Positions 25,562 to 34,560 of a stretch of DNA of 64,000 nt are shown piece by piece. The notes under the pieces are model-generated. The model saw nothing but the letters and a program-made list of their open reading frames with translations. It did no database searches and had not been told where the DNA came from. Each line of letters starts with the position of its first letter. Within the stretch, counting starts at the first letter, position 1. The stretch comes from an uncultured Lentibacter sp. (GTDB lineage Bacteria; Pseudomonadota; Alphaproteobacteria; Rhodobacterales; Rhodobacteraceae), in contig CANMGT010000002.1 of the NCBI GenBank assembly GCA_947497495.1, positions 423,148 through 487,147 of the forward strand, in the 5' to 3' direction. The position numbers and the translations under genes are program-made.

Positions 25562-26248
25562 ATGTTCGACTTTCTCGGCGCCATATTCGCCCCCATCATC
25601 GAGGCCATCGCAAACCTGTTCATCGCGATCCTCACACCCGTCCTCACACCCATCTTCGAGGTGCTGGCACTGATCCTCGGCGCGATCCTGCACTTCATCC
25701 TCGCGCTGGTGGCCAACCTCTTGGGCGCAAGCTGGATGGCGGCGCACACCAAGGGCCTCAAGCGGTTTGCCTTCCTGCTTATGGCGCTCACATCGGCACA
25801 TCTGCTTGCGGGCATTGCCCTCCCGATCCTAAACATCGGCGCGGCCACGCTTCTGTCTTGGCTGTTCTCGGCGGGGGCGATGCTGCTCAGCCTCGCCCTT
25901 CTCATTCTCGGCGGCATCCTTGTGCTGGCCGCAGACTACAACGCCCCGCAAGCCAGCAACCCCGAGGTCCAGAAGCCCGCACCGCGCACCCCCTCTGTCA
26001 GCGCCGCCAAAGAGCTGATCACCCACGGCATGACGGTTGTCGTTGTGGTCTTGCTGGTTGTCGGGCTTGTCTCGATGAGCACAGCCCAGACCGAGCGCAA
26101 GTCACTTCGCCAGCAGCTCTGCGACAGCGCCGCCGCCAAAGTTGACCAGAAATGGAAGGATCGCGGCAGAAAGGCGCTCGACCTGTCTGAGCGGCTTTTC
26201 AAGCGTGACCTGTCTGAAAAGCTCCCCTGTCCCGTTAAGGAAGACTAA
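25562..26248 (+). CDS. Multi-pass membrane protein of unknown function
   Basis: A 228-residue protein. Residues 1-120 are almost wholly hydrophobic with a striking series of Ile/Leu/Pro repeats (IIEAIANLFIAILTPVLTPI). Another hydrophobic segment (MTVVVVVLLVVGLVSMSTA) lies near 165-185, and a basic, soluble C-terminal tail carries two Cys residues (RQQLCDSAAAK and EKLPCPVKED) that could form a disulfide if periplasmic. No family recognised. It is the last gene of the alr-mla run and is followed by the 57-bp iteron element. Confidence 0.65.
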   Translation: MFDFLGAIFAPIIEAIANLFIAILTPVLTPIFEVLALILGAILHFILALVANLLGASWMAAHTKGLKRFAFLLMALTSAHLLAGIALPILNIGAATLLSWLFSAGAMLLSLALLILGGILVLAADYNAPQASNPEVQKPAPRTPSVSAAKELITHGMTVVVVVLLVVGLVSMSTAQTERKSLRQQLCDSAAAKVDQKWKDRGRKALDLSERLFKRDLSEKLPCPVKED

Positions 26249-26298
26249 ACGCAAAGCCCCTTGTGTTCACAAACGCCCCCGCCACAAACGCGCCCGTA

Positions 26299-26355
26299 AC
26301 TGTATGCACGCGTTCTGCACGGATAGCTGCATACAGTGCTGCATACCGTAGGCAC
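26299..26355 (+). repeat. 57-bp iteron element, copy 1 (possible 15-residue Cys-rich ORF)
   Basis: The block starts ACTGTATGCACGCG and ends ACCGTAGGCAC. It matches 62497-62553 at 53 of 57 positions. Inside are 12-bp units around CTGCAY, with TGCA recurring at 11, 12 and 12 bases. Both copies keep an ATG-to-TAG frame (26304-26351) for MHAFCTDSCIQCCIP. The 3' flank shows diverged similarity too (GTTAAC, then CACTGGG). It may be a binding site, a small RNA or a mini-gene. Confidence 0.7.
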
Positions 26356-26494
26356 TGGTGCTTTTTGCCCCGCGCGCAAATGTTAACATGACTGTTTGCA
26401 GCACTGGGAAAAGCGCGTTTTTTCTCCCCACAAACAGCTATTGTTGTGCGCACAGGCGCTGCATAGCTGCTAAACAGACAAAAACGGATACCAT

Positions 26495-26950
26495 ATGCTA
26501 CGTCTCGCCAACCTGTCACTTCTCGTACTGTTTCCCATCGCTTGGTTTGCACCCTTGATGAAAGCGGGGCTTTTGCCCCTGTTCAAACTCAAGGAGATTT
26601 CGGTGATCACTGGCTTACAATCGCTTTGGGGCTCTGATGTGTTTTTGGCGCTCACCGTCACGTTCTTTGCCCTGTTCGCGCCCTACATCAAGACGCTGGG
26701 GCTGGCGCTGGTGCAGTTTGACTTGCTCAAACCCTCGGTGCTTCCGGTGCTTAATGTGTTTGGCAAACTGGCCATGGCCGACATCTTCCTGATTGCGCTC
26801 TACATAACGCTGGCCAAGGGCATCGGTGTCGGGCGGCTCGAGACAGCTTGGGGGCTTTACCTGTTCACCGCTTGCATCGTCGCCTCGTTAATCATCAGCA
26901 TGCTAACGAAACAGTCCGTGCAAAAGGCAGCAACTGCTTCCGAAACGTAG
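26495..26950 (+). CDS. Paraquat-inducible protein A (PqiA) family membrane protein
   Basis: A 151-residue inner-membrane protein with about four hydrophobic segments. The pattern KLKEISVITGLQSLWGSDVF, then FFALFAPYIKTLGLAL and LGKLAMADIFLIAL-like NVFGKLAMADIFLIALYITL, matches a single PqiA domain (E. coli PqiA has two). PqiA works with the MCE protein PqiB in envelope lipid transport. It lies about 1.3 kb after the MlaE/MlaF-like genes on the same strand, behind the 57-bp element, which fits an envelope-lipid theme. Confidence 0.75.
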   Translation: MLRLANLSLLVLFPIAWFAPLMKAGLLPLFKLKEISVITGLQSLWGSDVFLALTVTFFALFAPYIKTLGLALVQFDLLKPSVLPVLNVFGKLAMADIFLIALYITLAKGIGVGRLETAWGLYLFTACIVASLIISMLTKQSVQKAATASET

Positions 26951-27077
26951 ACAATTAAGCCTATCAACAGTCTATTTCGCGTTACGGGGCGCGAACCCTG
27001 CGTTTTCCCCTGCCATTTTATGAAAATATCGGCATAATCTTGCCTATACCTATTTTACTGATTTCTGGGGGGAAATC

Positions 27078-27845
27078 ATGACCACGTTTTATCACGGTCT
27101 TCGTGTACTCGGATTTTTGTTTCATCGGCTGGCGTTCGCGCTTGTCGTTCTGGCGGCAATTACTGCCGTAACAACCACAACGCTGGCGCTGTTTGGCGTG
27201 CTTCCATGGCTTGAGATCTCGCTCGCTTTTGGCGGTGAACCTCTCGCAAACGCAGGGGTTTGGGTGCAATCAATCCTCACGGGGCTGGCTGTAATGCTGG
27301 CCTTCTTTTTGCCATCCACCAAGCGCATCCTGACACTCGAAAACTCGCACCGCTCGTTCCAGCTTGGCATGCATGATGTGGCCCGCGCCTATCAGTTTGC
27401 CCATGCCGCCGACCGCGCGGAGTCATTCAAATTGTCATCAGAGTTTGATTCGGTTCGCGAGCGCCTCGTTTACCTGCGCCAGCACCCCGACTTGGGCACG
27501 CTTGAGCCGGAAGTGCTCGAAGCGGCAGCCCAGATGAGCCATGTCTCCAAAGAACTGGCCGACACCTACTCGGATGATGCCTTGGCCCGTGCGCGTGACT
27601 TTCTGCGCCAACGCCAGAGTGAGGTCGAGCGGTTCAACTCCCGTCTTGATCAGGCGAAAATGGTCGCAACCGAGCTCAAGCACTGGCTGCATGAAGTCGA
27701 GCTTGAAGAGAGCGTCGCCGCCTCCCAGCTTGAGCGGCTGCGCGACGAGCTGCGCGAAGTGATGCCCGAGCTTGGCGTTCAAGTGATGATCGACGCCGAA
27801 GTTGAAAGCGAAAACGTCTCGCGCCTGCCCCGCGCGGCCGAGTAA
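27078..27845 (+). CDS. Membrane protein with long coiled coil, function unknown
   Basis: A 255-residue protein. Two membrane segments (about residues 17-42 and 60-78) are followed by a cytoplasmic or periplasmic helical region from about 90 to 245 rich in Glu, Arg, Leu and Gln with heptad character (for example RARDFLRQRQSEVERFNSRL). No enzymatic motif is visible. The 127 bases upstream are AT-richer than their surroundings and end in a GGGGGGAAATC ribosome site just before the ATG. radA follows after 75 bases in the same direction, but a functional link is only positional. Confidence 0.7.
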   Translation: MTTFYHGLRVLGFLFHRLAFALVVLAAITAVTTTTLALFGVLPWLEISLAFGGEPLANAGVWVQSILTGLAVMLAFFLPSTKRILTLENSHRSFQLGMHDVARAYQFAHAADRAESFKLSSEFDSVRERLVYLRQHPDLGTLEPEVLEAAAQMSHVSKELADTYSDDALARARDFLRQRQSEVERFNSRLDQAKMVATELKHWLHEVELEESVAASQLERLRDELREVMPELGVQVMIDAEVESENVSRLPRAAE

Positions 27846-27920
27846 TTTCTTTTATGGTTTCGCGTGCTAGCGTTTGTCAGGAGCGTTGACTGTGCGCCTT
27901 TGCTCAGGCATCAGAAATAA

Positions 27921-29285
27921 ATGTCAAAAAAACCTGTCTTCGTCTGCAACAACTGCGCCGCCACCACGACCAAATGGGCTGGACAATGCGATTCGTGCGG
28001 TGAGTGGAACTCGATCACCGAAGAAAAACCGCTAACCTCTTCTTCATCTTCCAAGGCGATCGGCGGCAAACGCGGCGGCAAGATCGAGCTGACCGCGCTT
28101 GATACCGACGAGGTGCCGCCCGCGCGCACGCAGAGCAAAATGGACGAGCTTGACCGCGTTCTCGGCGGCGGCCTAGTGCCCGCCTCAGCCATTCTTGTCG
28201 GCGGCGATCCGGGCATCGGCAAATCAACCTTGCTTTTGCAGGCGGCTTCCATGTTCGCCAATAACGGATTGAAAACAATCTATATTTCAGGCGAAGAAGC
28301 CAGCGCTCAGGTGCGGATGCGTGCCCAAAGACTCGGCCTCAAAGACGCACCCGTCATGCTCGGGGCCGAGACCAACCTGCGCGATATCCTGACCACGCTT
28401 GAAAAAGAGAAGCCGCAACTCGCGATCATCGACTCCATTCAAACCATGTGGGTTGATACCGTCGACAGCGCCCCCGGCTCTGTCAGCCAGGTGCGGGCCG
28501 CCGCTCATGAGCTGACAAGCTTTGCCAAAAGCAAAGGCACCTCCGTGATCCTCGTGGGCCACGTCACCAAAGACGGGCAGATAGCAGGCCCCCGCGTCGT
28601 CGAGCATATGGTCGACACCGTGCTCTATTTCGAAGGCGAGCGCGGCCACCAGTTCCGCATTTTACGCGCTGTCAAAAACCGCTTTGGCCCCGCCGACGAG
28701 ATCGGCGTTTTCGAGATGACAGGCGCAGGGCTGCAAGAAGTGCGCAACCCCTCGGCACTGTTTCTCAGTGAACGTGGCACGCCCACCCCCGGCTCGGTGG
28801 TTTTCTCCGGCATCGAGGGCACCCGCCCTGTGCTTGTTGAGTTTCAAGCCCTTGTCGCGCCAAGCCCGCACAGTCAGCCGCGCCGCACAGTTGTCGGCTG
28901 GGACAGCTCGCGCCTCGCGATGATCCTTGCCGTGCTTGAAGCCCGCTGCGGCATCCCTTTTGCGGGGCTTGATGTTTACCTCAACGTCGCGGGCGGCTTG
29001 AAAGTCTCTGAGCCCGCCGCCGACCTGGCCGTAGCCGCCGCGCTGCTTTCCGCACGTGAAGACGCGAGCCTGCCAGAAGGCGCTATCGTATTTGGCGAAA
29101 TCAGCCTGTCAGGCGCGCTCAGAAACGTCAGCCAGACAGAAAACAGGTTGAAAGAAGCGCAAAAACTTGGTTTCAGCAGTGCTATTATGCCCAAGGGCGA
29201 AAAAACTCCAAAGGTCAAAGGTATGGCCACCAACGGGTTTGAGGACTTGACGGAATTTGTGGGTGCGATATTCGGTGCTGGCTAA
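27921..29285 (+). CDS. radA: DNA repair protein RadA (Sms)
   Basis: A 454-residue RecA-like ATPase that helps process recombination intermediates and drives branch migration. The N-terminal zinc finger is CNNCAATTTKWAGQCDSCGE (residues 9-28). Walker A is VGGDPGIGKSTLLLQ (about 93-107); the RadA-specific KNRFG motif is present (RAVKNRFGPADEIG); and the C-terminal Lon-protease-like domain (about 290-454) has GLDVYLNVAGGLKVSEPAAD. Length is standard. cvpA starts 24 bases downstream. Confidence 0.96.
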   Translation: MSKKPVFVCNNCAATTTKWAGQCDSCGEWNSITEEKPLTSSSSSKAIGGKRGGKIELTALDTDEVPPARTQSKMDELDRVLGGGLVPASAILVGGDPGIGKSTLLLQAASMFANNGLKTIYISGEEASAQVRMRAQRLGLKDAPVMLGAETNLRDILTTLEKEKPQLAIIDSIQTMWVDTVDSAPGSVSQVRAAAHELTSFAKSKGTSVILVGHVTKDGQIAGPRVVEHMVDTVLYFEGERGHQFRILRAVKNRFGPADEIGVFEMTGAGLQEVRNPSALFLSERGTPTPGSVVFSGIEGTRPVLVEFQALVAPSPHSQPRRTVVGWDSSRLAMILAVLEARCGIPFAGLDVYLNVAGGLKVSEPAADLAVAAALLSAREDASLPEGAIVFGEISLSGALRNVSQTENRLKEAQKLGFSSAIMPKGEKTPKVKGMATNGFEDLTEFVGAIFGAG

Positions 29286-29309
29286 GCGCCAAGCTAGGAG
29301 AGCGACAAG

Positions 29310-29864
29310 ATGGACGGATTTACGATTGTTGACGGTGTCGTCGCGCTTCTTGTCGTGGTGTCCGCACTGTTGGCCTACTCGCGCGGGCTTGTACGCGAAG
29401 GCCTTGCCATCGCCGGATGGATCCTCGCGGCCGTTCTCGCGTTTATCTTTGCACCTCAACTTCAGCCGCTGGTCAAGGAAGTGCCTGTTGTCGGCAGCCT
29501 GATCTCTGACAGCTGCGAATTGTCGATGATCGCGGCTGCAGCCGCCGTTTTCGCCATTGTCTTGGTGATCGCCTCGCTGTTCACGCCCTTGTTTTCCTCG
29601 CTCATCCAGCGCTCGGCCCTTGGCGGACTTGATCAGGCGCTCGGCTTCCTCTTCGGGGTGGCCCGCGGCATCTTGCTCGTCGCAATCGCCTTCTTTGTCT
29701 ACGAAACGGTTATCACCAGCCAGAACATCTCCGCGATCGACGACAGCCGCTCGGCGCGCGTGTTTGGCCGCATGACAACCAGCATCGAAGACCGCGACCC
29801 AGAGCAAGCTTTGGGCTGGATCACCACCCAATACGAAGAACTTGTCTCGGTCTGCGTCGAGTAA
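29310..29864 (+). CDS. cvpA: CvpA family membrane protein
   Basis: A 184-residue inner-membrane protein with four membrane segments: VDGVVALLVVVSALLAYSRG, GLAIAGWILAAVLAFIFAPQ, MIAAAAAVFAIVLVIASLFT, and FGVARGILLVAIAFFVYE. The ALAYSRGLVREGL-type loop and ALGGLDQALGFLFGVARG block are the CvpA signatures. In E. coli cvpA lies upstream of purF, as it does here, although its role (colicin V export, envelope stress) is not purine synthesis. A 102-base gap with a hairpin separates it from purF. Confidence 0.9.
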   Translation: MDGFTIVDGVVALLVVVSALLAYSRGLVREGLAIAGWILAAVLAFIFAPQLQPLVKEVPVVGSLISDSCELSMIAAAAAVFAIVLVIASLFTPLFSSLIQRSALGGLDQALGFLFGVARGILLVAIAFFVYETVITSQNISAIDDSRSARVFGRMTTSIEDRDPEQALGWITTQYEELVSVCVE

Positions 29865-29914
29865 GACTGAAAAGCTGCGAAAGTTTTGTGATCGTTTCGT
29901 GACATACGCAGCCC

Positions 29915-29933
29915 GCCCCCGTATGTAGGGGGC
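29915..29933 (+). other. Hairpin in the purF leader
   Basis: GCCCCC and GGGGGC pair around GTATGTA in the gap between cvpA and purF. There is no T-run, so it is more likely a leader structure than a terminator. Confidence 0.4.
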
Positions 29934-29966
29934 AACGTTGATCTCAGGATTCGGAGCTGCTCACCC

Positions 29967-31457
29967 GTGCCTAACGCCCCTACACCACTCGCCGCCGCCA
30001 AGCCCTTTTACGCGCATCCGTTTGATGACGACAAACTCAAGGAAGAGTGCGGCGTGTTTGGTGTCACCGGCGTCACAGACGCAGCCAACTTCGTCGCCCT
30101 CGGCCTGCACGCCCTTCAACACCGCGGACAAGAGGCAGGCGGCATCGTCAGCCACGACGCAGAACTTGGCTTCAATTCGGCCCGCCGTTTTGGCTATGTG
30201 CGCGACAACTTCACCAAACAATCGCTGATGGAAACGCTCCCCGGCCCGCTCGCGATCGGCCATGTGCGCTATTCGACTGCCGGCTCGAAAGCCGCACAGA
30301 TCCGCGACGTGCAGCCCTTCTTCGGCGAGTTCTCGATGGGCGGCGCGGCCATTGCCCACAACGGCAACATCACCAACGCCGAAGCCCTGCGCCGCGAGCT
30401 TATCGAGCGTGGCAGCATTTTTCAGAGTTCGTCTGACTCCGAGTGCATCATTCACCTGATGGCCCGCAGCCTGCAACGCACCATCCCCGAACGAATGGAA
30501 GATGCGCTGCGCCGTGTTGAAGGCGCGTTTTCGGTTGTCGCCATGACGCGCACCAAGCTGATCGGTGTGCGCGACGCGCTTGGCGTACGCCCGCTGGTGC
30601 TTGGCAAACTGGGCGACGGCTATGCGCTCAGTTCCGAGACTTGTGCACTCGACATTATCGGCGCCGAGTTTGTCCGCGAGATCGCACCCGGCGAGATGGT
30701 AGTCATCACAGGCGACAAGATCGAAAGCAGCTTTCCGTTTCGCAAACAGCCCCCGCGCTTTTGCATCTTCGAACATGTTTACTTCTCACGCCCTGACAGC
30801 ATCATCGGCGGCCAGTCTGTCTATGAAACACGCCGCCAGATCGGCGTCGAACTGGCCCGCGAAGCCCCTGTCGAGGCTGACTTGGTCTGCCCCGTGCCCG
30901 ACAGCGGCACCCCCGCGGCGATCGGCTTTAGTCAAGAGTCAGGTATCCCCTACGCGATGGGCATCATCCGCAACCAGTATATGGGCCGCACGTTTATCGA
31001 ACCGACAGAGCAGATCCGCAACATGGGTGTGCGCCTCAAGCTCAACGTCAACCGCGCGCTGATTAAGGGCAAACGGGTTATTCTGGTCGACGACAGCGTT
31101 GTGCGCGGCACGACGTCTCGCAAGATCAAAGAAATGATCCTAGATGCTGGCGCTGCCGAAGTGCACTTTCGCATCGCCTCTCCTCCCACGGCTTGGCCCT
31201 GCTTTTACGGCGTCGACACGCCACAACGCGAAAAGCTTCTGGCCGCGACAATGTCAGAAGAGGAAATGCGCGAGCACCTCAACGTCGACAGCCTCAAGTT
31301 CATCTCGCTTGATGGCCTCTACCGGGCCGCTGGCGAGGCTGAGGGCCGCAAAAACAGCTGTCCGCAGTATTGCGACGCCTGTTTTAGCGGCGAATACCCG
31401 GTCACGCCCGCCGACATGATCGAAAAAGGGTTCGAGCTTAAAACCGCGGCTGAATAA
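29967..31457 (+). CDS. purF: Amidophosphoribosyltransferase
   Basis: A 496-residue enzyme that makes 5-phosphoribosylamine from PRPP and glutamine, the first step of purine synthesis. The catalytic Cys is residue 28 (EECGVFGV), so 27 residues must be removed by self-processing, as in the B. subtilis type. The PRPP loop is VILVDDSVVRGTTSRKI. Cys residues in RFCIFEHVYFS, WPCFYGVDTP and YCDACFSGEYP correspond to the 4Fe-4S ligands of the B. subtilis enzyme, so an oxygen-sensitive cluster is likely. The start is GTG with only a weak ribosome site. Confidence 0.94.
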   Translation: MPNAPTPLAAAKPFYAHPFDDDKLKEECGVFGVTGVTDAANFVALGLHALQHRGQEAGGIVSHDAELGFNSARRFGYVRDNFTKQSLMETLPGPLAIGHVRYSTAGSKAAQIRDVQPFFGEFSMGGAAIAHNGNITNAEALRRELIERGSIFQSSSDSECIIHLMARSLQRTIPERMEDALRRVEGAFSVVAMTRTKLIGVRDALGVRPLVLGKLGDGYALSSETCALDIIGAEFVREIAPGEMVVITGDKIESSFPFRKQPPRFCIFEHVYFSRPDSIIGGQSVYETRRQIGVELAREAPVEADLVCPVPDSGTPAAIGFSQESGIPYAMGIIRNQYMGRTFIEPTEQIRNMGVRLKLNVNRALIKGKRVILVDDSVVRGTTSRKIKEMILDAGAAEVHFRIASPPTAWPCFYGVDTPQREKLLAATMSEEEMREHLNVDSLKFISLDGLYRAAGEAEGRKNSCPQYCDACFSGEYPVTPADMIEKGFELKTAAE

Positions 31458-31498
31458 GCGGGTTTCCTCGCACGCGCACCCAAAACAGGCAAGATTTT

Positions 31499-31511
31499 GC
31501 TGCAATGCAGC
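31499..31511. promoter_or_regulatory. GCTGCAATGCAGC palindrome, PhaR-like
   Basis: CTGC-N3-GCAG, 87 bases before the next gene, resembles the site of PhaR, the polyhydroxybutyrate regulator of Paracoccus and Rhodobacter. A short palindrome of this kind can arise by chance. Confidence 0.25.
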
Positions 31512-31597
31512 ATGTCCGGCGCATCCCCCTTTTGCTTAGACAGTCTCACGCATAGATGCCCCTTTCGCGCGCTCCTGCGCCAAAAAGGCATTGAGAC

Positions 31598-31861
31598 ATG
31601 ACGAGTGAGACCACCGAGATCAACCAAACCACCGCCGATGCGGCGACCGAGAAGAACAAGCTTCCCCTCAGCAGCTTGCGTCTGCTTGGCGTCATATCGC
31701 GCCCTGACAAAACGCAGGCTTTGCTGCGCGCTCCTGACGGGCGCACGCTGATGGTGCAAGCGGGTCACGACACGCCGTTCGGGCGGATCAACGCCGTTGG
31801 TGACGACTTCGTGATGATCAACACAGGCATCGGCACGCGCCGCCTTGCCTTGCCTGCGTAA
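31598..31861 (+). CDS. Small protein, PilP/GspC-like beta domain
   Basis: An 87-residue soluble protein. After a polar, Thr/Glu-rich N-terminus of 23 residues, the part LRLLGVISRPDKTQALLRAP followed by DGRTLMVQAGHDTPFGRINAV looks like the small beta domain of PilP/GspC-type proteins (residue pattern L-G-V followed by gly-turn repeats). No signal peptide or membrane segment is visible, so it is not a normal secretion-system subunit. No other pilus or secretion gene lies nearby. The function is unknown. Confidence 0.6.
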   Translation: MTSETTEINQTTADAATEKNKLPLSSLRLLGVISRPDKTQALLRAPDGRTLMVQAGHDTPFGRINAVGDDFVMINTGIGTRRLALPA

Positions 31862-31902
31862 GGGTGGTTGCCAAGCCTGTGGCACAGGTCTAAATCAGGG
31901 GC

Positions 31903-32544
31903 ATGACAAAGATTGCTCTCATCACAGGTGCCTCTCGCGGGCTTGGCGCTGGCCTCGCCGAAGCGCTGGCCGCCACACACCACATCGTCGCTGTCGGCCG
32001 CACCACTGGCGCGCTTGAAGAGCTGGATGACCGCATTCAAGCGGCTGGTGGCCAAACCACACTGGCCCCGATGGATATCATCAACCCCGACGCAATGGCG
32101 CAACTCTGCCGCTCGATCTATGACCGCTGGGGAAGCGTTGACGTCTGGGCGCATACAGCCGCCCACGCCGCCCCACTATCTCCCGCCGACCATATCGACG
32201 CGAAAGCATGGGAAAAATCTGTCGACATCAACGTGACGGCCACAGGCCGGCTGATCAGCTATGTCTCGCCCCTGCTCACCCCGACAAGCACCGCAATGTT
32301 CTTTGAAGACAGCCACACTGGCGAAAAGTTCTTCGGAGCCTACGGAGCCACAAAGACGGCCCAAGCCGCGCTGGTGAAAGCTTGGGCGGCCGAAACCGCC
32401 AAGAGCGGGCCGAAAGTCCACCTGATGCAGCCCAAGCCAATGGCCACAGCCCTGCGCGCGCGCTTTTTCCCCGGAGAAGACCGCAGCTTGCTGGCCCCGC
32501 CTCGCGAAGAGGCCGCCCGCCTGTTGGCTACGTTGAACAGCTGA
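31903..32544 (+). CDS. Short-chain dehydrogenase/reductase family protein
   Basis: A 213-residue Rossmann-fold protein. The coenzyme loop is ALITGASRGLGAGLAEAL (about residues 5-22), with Arg 34 in VAVGRTTG suggesting NADP(H). The catalytic YxxxK is YGATK (about residue 147), but the usual Ser lies in a changed context (MFFEDSHTGEKFFGAYGATK), so activity may be altered. Substrate unknown. It stands alone, 41 bases after the small PilP-like gene. Confidence 0.8.
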   Translation: MTKIALITGASRGLGAGLAEALAATHHIVAVGRTTGALEELDDRIQAAGGQTTLAPMDIINPDAMAQLCRSIYDRWGSVDVWAHTAAHAAPLSPADHIDAKAWEKSVDINVTATGRLISYVSPLLTPTSTAMFFEDSHTGEKFFGAYGATKTAQAALVKAWAAETAKSGPKVHLMQPKPMATALRARFFPGEDRSLLAPPREEAARLLATLNS

Positions 32545-32665
32545 ACCCTGTCTTTTTCAGGGGTGATCTCGAAACCTCCCCTCACCCAACTCTGCGAGGG
32601 TGCTTTGCGCAAATTGAGTGCAAAGCCTAGCCTAACGATAGCTATTCACGACACAAGACATTCAT

Positions 32666-33670
32666 ATGAAACAATTTTTTCTAAAACACGCGCCCGCAGC
32701 CAGCCGCCTGTTGCGCATTTTCCTATCGGTTGCCTTAAGCCTGCTGAGCGCAACGATCCTCGCATCCTTTCTTTGGTCGCCCATCGAAGGCCACAGCACG
32801 CATCGCGCCGCCAGCGGTCTGTTTCTTATCATGTTTCTATCTGTGTTCATTGGCCCGCTCATGTTGGCAGCAACAGGCGTATTCTTTGTTCTCGACAGAG
32901 TGGCGCTGCGTAAAGGCCCGCTATCGGCCAAGCAGAACGCCATACTCCTCGCCATACCCCTCTTCGGCGTGCTGGTTGGGTTTGTCCAACCCATCCTTGG
33001 CGTTTTCTGGCTTTTCCTATTGGTCTACTGGCTTCTTACAGGCCGCGTCGCCGGGCGAGAAGGCTGGTCTTTGCGTCATTTCTGGCAGACACGCTGGGAC
33101 GAGAAGCTCTATCTCGTTGCCATGGTCATTTTGCTAACGCCAGTGCTCACAGATCGGCTCTCAAGCAGCTATTATAGCAGGTTGGCTTATGATGCTGGCA
33201 CGCCAGCCTACCAACCCAAACATGCCCGCAGACTGAACGCCGACATCAAGAGCGCCTCGCGACGCTTCCCTGACGCGCAGTCTTGTTTGACGGAGGGTGC
33301 CGATGCGCTCAAGCGAGAAGACCTTACCAATATGAACTGGGACAAGATCACGACATCCGGCGAAATGCGCGTCTTTACGTTCAGGCTGTTGCACGGTTGG
33401 GGCGACGTCACCGAAGCCCGCAGCTGGTTTGAGGCGCAAGGGTTTCGGATGAGCAGAACCACCAGTTCCGAGCACCCCTATGTTGAGCGTGACGCAAGCC
33501 TGCGTGTGACAGCCTCTTGGTCGGTTCGCTACAAGGGGCCACGCTACCCGACACGTGGCTGGCTTCGCAGAGTGTTCTCTGCAACCCCTTACAGCATGAG
33601 CGTAAACGCAACCTACAGCACTGATGGTAAAACCCTACGGTTTGTCGAAGCAAGCGCGTCAACGCTCTAG
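32666..33670 (+). CDS. Membrane protein of unknown function
   Basis: A 334-residue protein that I do not recognise. Four or five hydrophobic stretches fill the first 170 residues (LRIFLSVALSLLSATILASF, GLFLIMFLSVFIGPLMLAAT, NAILLAIPLFGVLVGFVQPI, LYLVAMVILLTPVL). The last 150 residues are a soluble, probably periplasmic domain with one Cys (SCLTEGADAL) and a repeated strand pattern. Its base composition is lower in GC than its neighbours, hinting at acquisition. It lies alone between the SDR gene and surE. Confidence 0.6.
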   Translation: MKQFFLKHAPAASRLLRIFLSVALSLLSATILASFLWSPIEGHSTHRAASGLFLIMFLSVFIGPLMLAATGVFFVLDRVALRKGPLSAKQNAILLAIPLFGVLVGFVQPILGVFWLFLLVYWLLTGRVAGREGWSLRHFWQTRWDEKLYLVAMVILLTPVLTDRLSSSYYSRLAYDAGTPAYQPKHARRLNADIKSASRRFPDAQSCLTEGADALKREDLTNMNWDKITTSGEMRVFTFRLLHGWGDVTEARSWFEAQGFRMSRTTSSEHPYVERDASLRVTASWSVRYKGPRYPTRGWLRRVFSATPYSMSVNATYSTDGKTLRFVEASASTL

Positions 33671-33725
33671 GCCGAAAAGTGTCGCATAAACGACTCTATT
33701 GAAGCAGCTGCACGCCGAGCGCCGC

Positions 33726-33754
33726 TTGCCCTGAGCTTGTAGCTCAACTATGCA
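33726..33754 (+). promoter_or_regulatory. surE promoter with palindrome in the spacer
   Basis: TTGCCC (33726-33731), 17 bases and TATGCA (33749-33754) form a promoter 26 bases before the surE start. The spacer holds TGAGCT-TGT-AGCTCA (33732-33746), a perfect inverted repeat where a repressor or a MerR-like activator could bind. A further repeat, TATGC-AAAG-GCATA, begins in the -10. Confidence 0.4.
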
Positions 33755-33780
33755 AAGGCATAGGCAAAGCAGGCACAAAT

Positions 33781-34560
33781 ATGCGCATACTTCTAACGAA
33801 TGACGACGGCATCAACGCTCCGGGGCTCAAAGCGCTTGAGAAGATCGCTTGGGACCTGTGCGGCGCAGACGGCGAAGTCTGGGTTGTGGCGCCTGCATTC
33901 GAGCAATCGGGCGTTGGCCATTGCATCAGCTATACGCACCCTATGATGATCTCCAAAATGGGCAAACACCGCTACGCCGCCGAGGGCAGCCCCGCAGACT
34001 GCGTGCTGGCCGGCTTGCACGACATCCTGCCTGAACGTCCCGACTTGGTGTTGTCAGGGGTGAACCGCGGCAACAACTCGGCTGAAAACGCGCTCTATTC
34101 CGGCACGCTTGGCGGGGCGCTGGAAGCAGCGCTGCAGGGCATCCCCTCGATGGCGCTCTCGCAATACCTCGGCCCGGAAAACTACGAAATCGACAACCCC
34201 TTTGAAGCCTCAGAATCCTTCGGGGCCGAAGTGCTCCGCAAGATCCTCAAAACTGACCCGAAGAGCCAGTCAGGCTACCGCCTGTTTTACAACATCAACT
34301 TCCCGCCCGTCCCGGCTTCCGGCGTGCTGGGCACCCGCGTTGCACGGCAGGGCTTCCGCGAGGGCACCAACTTCTCGGTTGAGCCACACAGCTCGCCGTC
34401 TGGGCGCAAGTTCCTCTGGATCAAAGGTGGCAACCAGCGGGTTGAAACCGGCGAAGGCACCGATGCACAGCTTAACCTTGATGGCTACATCTCGGTCACG
34501 CCCATGCGCGCAGACCTGACAGCCCATGACGCGCTCGACGCCCTCAGGAGCATCGAATGA
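33781..34560 (+). CDS. surE: 5'/3'-nucleotidase SurE
   Basis: A 259-residue metal-dependent nucleotidase of stationary-phase survival. The N-terminus [19 protein letters not shown] holds the metal-binding Asp pair; [23 protein letters not shown] and [20 protein letters not shown] complete the active site, including the conserved Asn residues. It overlaps pcm by ATGA. surE-pcm-nlpD is a widely conserved block in Proteobacteria; rpoS, which follows it in gammaproteobacteria, is absent here. Confidence 0.95.
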   Translation: MRILLTNDDGINAPGLKALEKIAWDLCGADGEVWVVAPAFEQSGVGHCISYTHPMMISKMGKHRYAAEGSPADCVLAGLHDILPERPDLVLSGVNRGNNSAENALYSGTLGGALEAALQGIPSMALSQYLGPENYEIDNPFEASESFGAEVLRKILKTDPKSQSGYRLFYNINFPPVPASGVLGTRVARQGFREGTNFSVEPHSSPSGRKFLWIKGGNQRVETGEGTDAQLNLDGYISVTPMRADLTAHDALDALRSIE

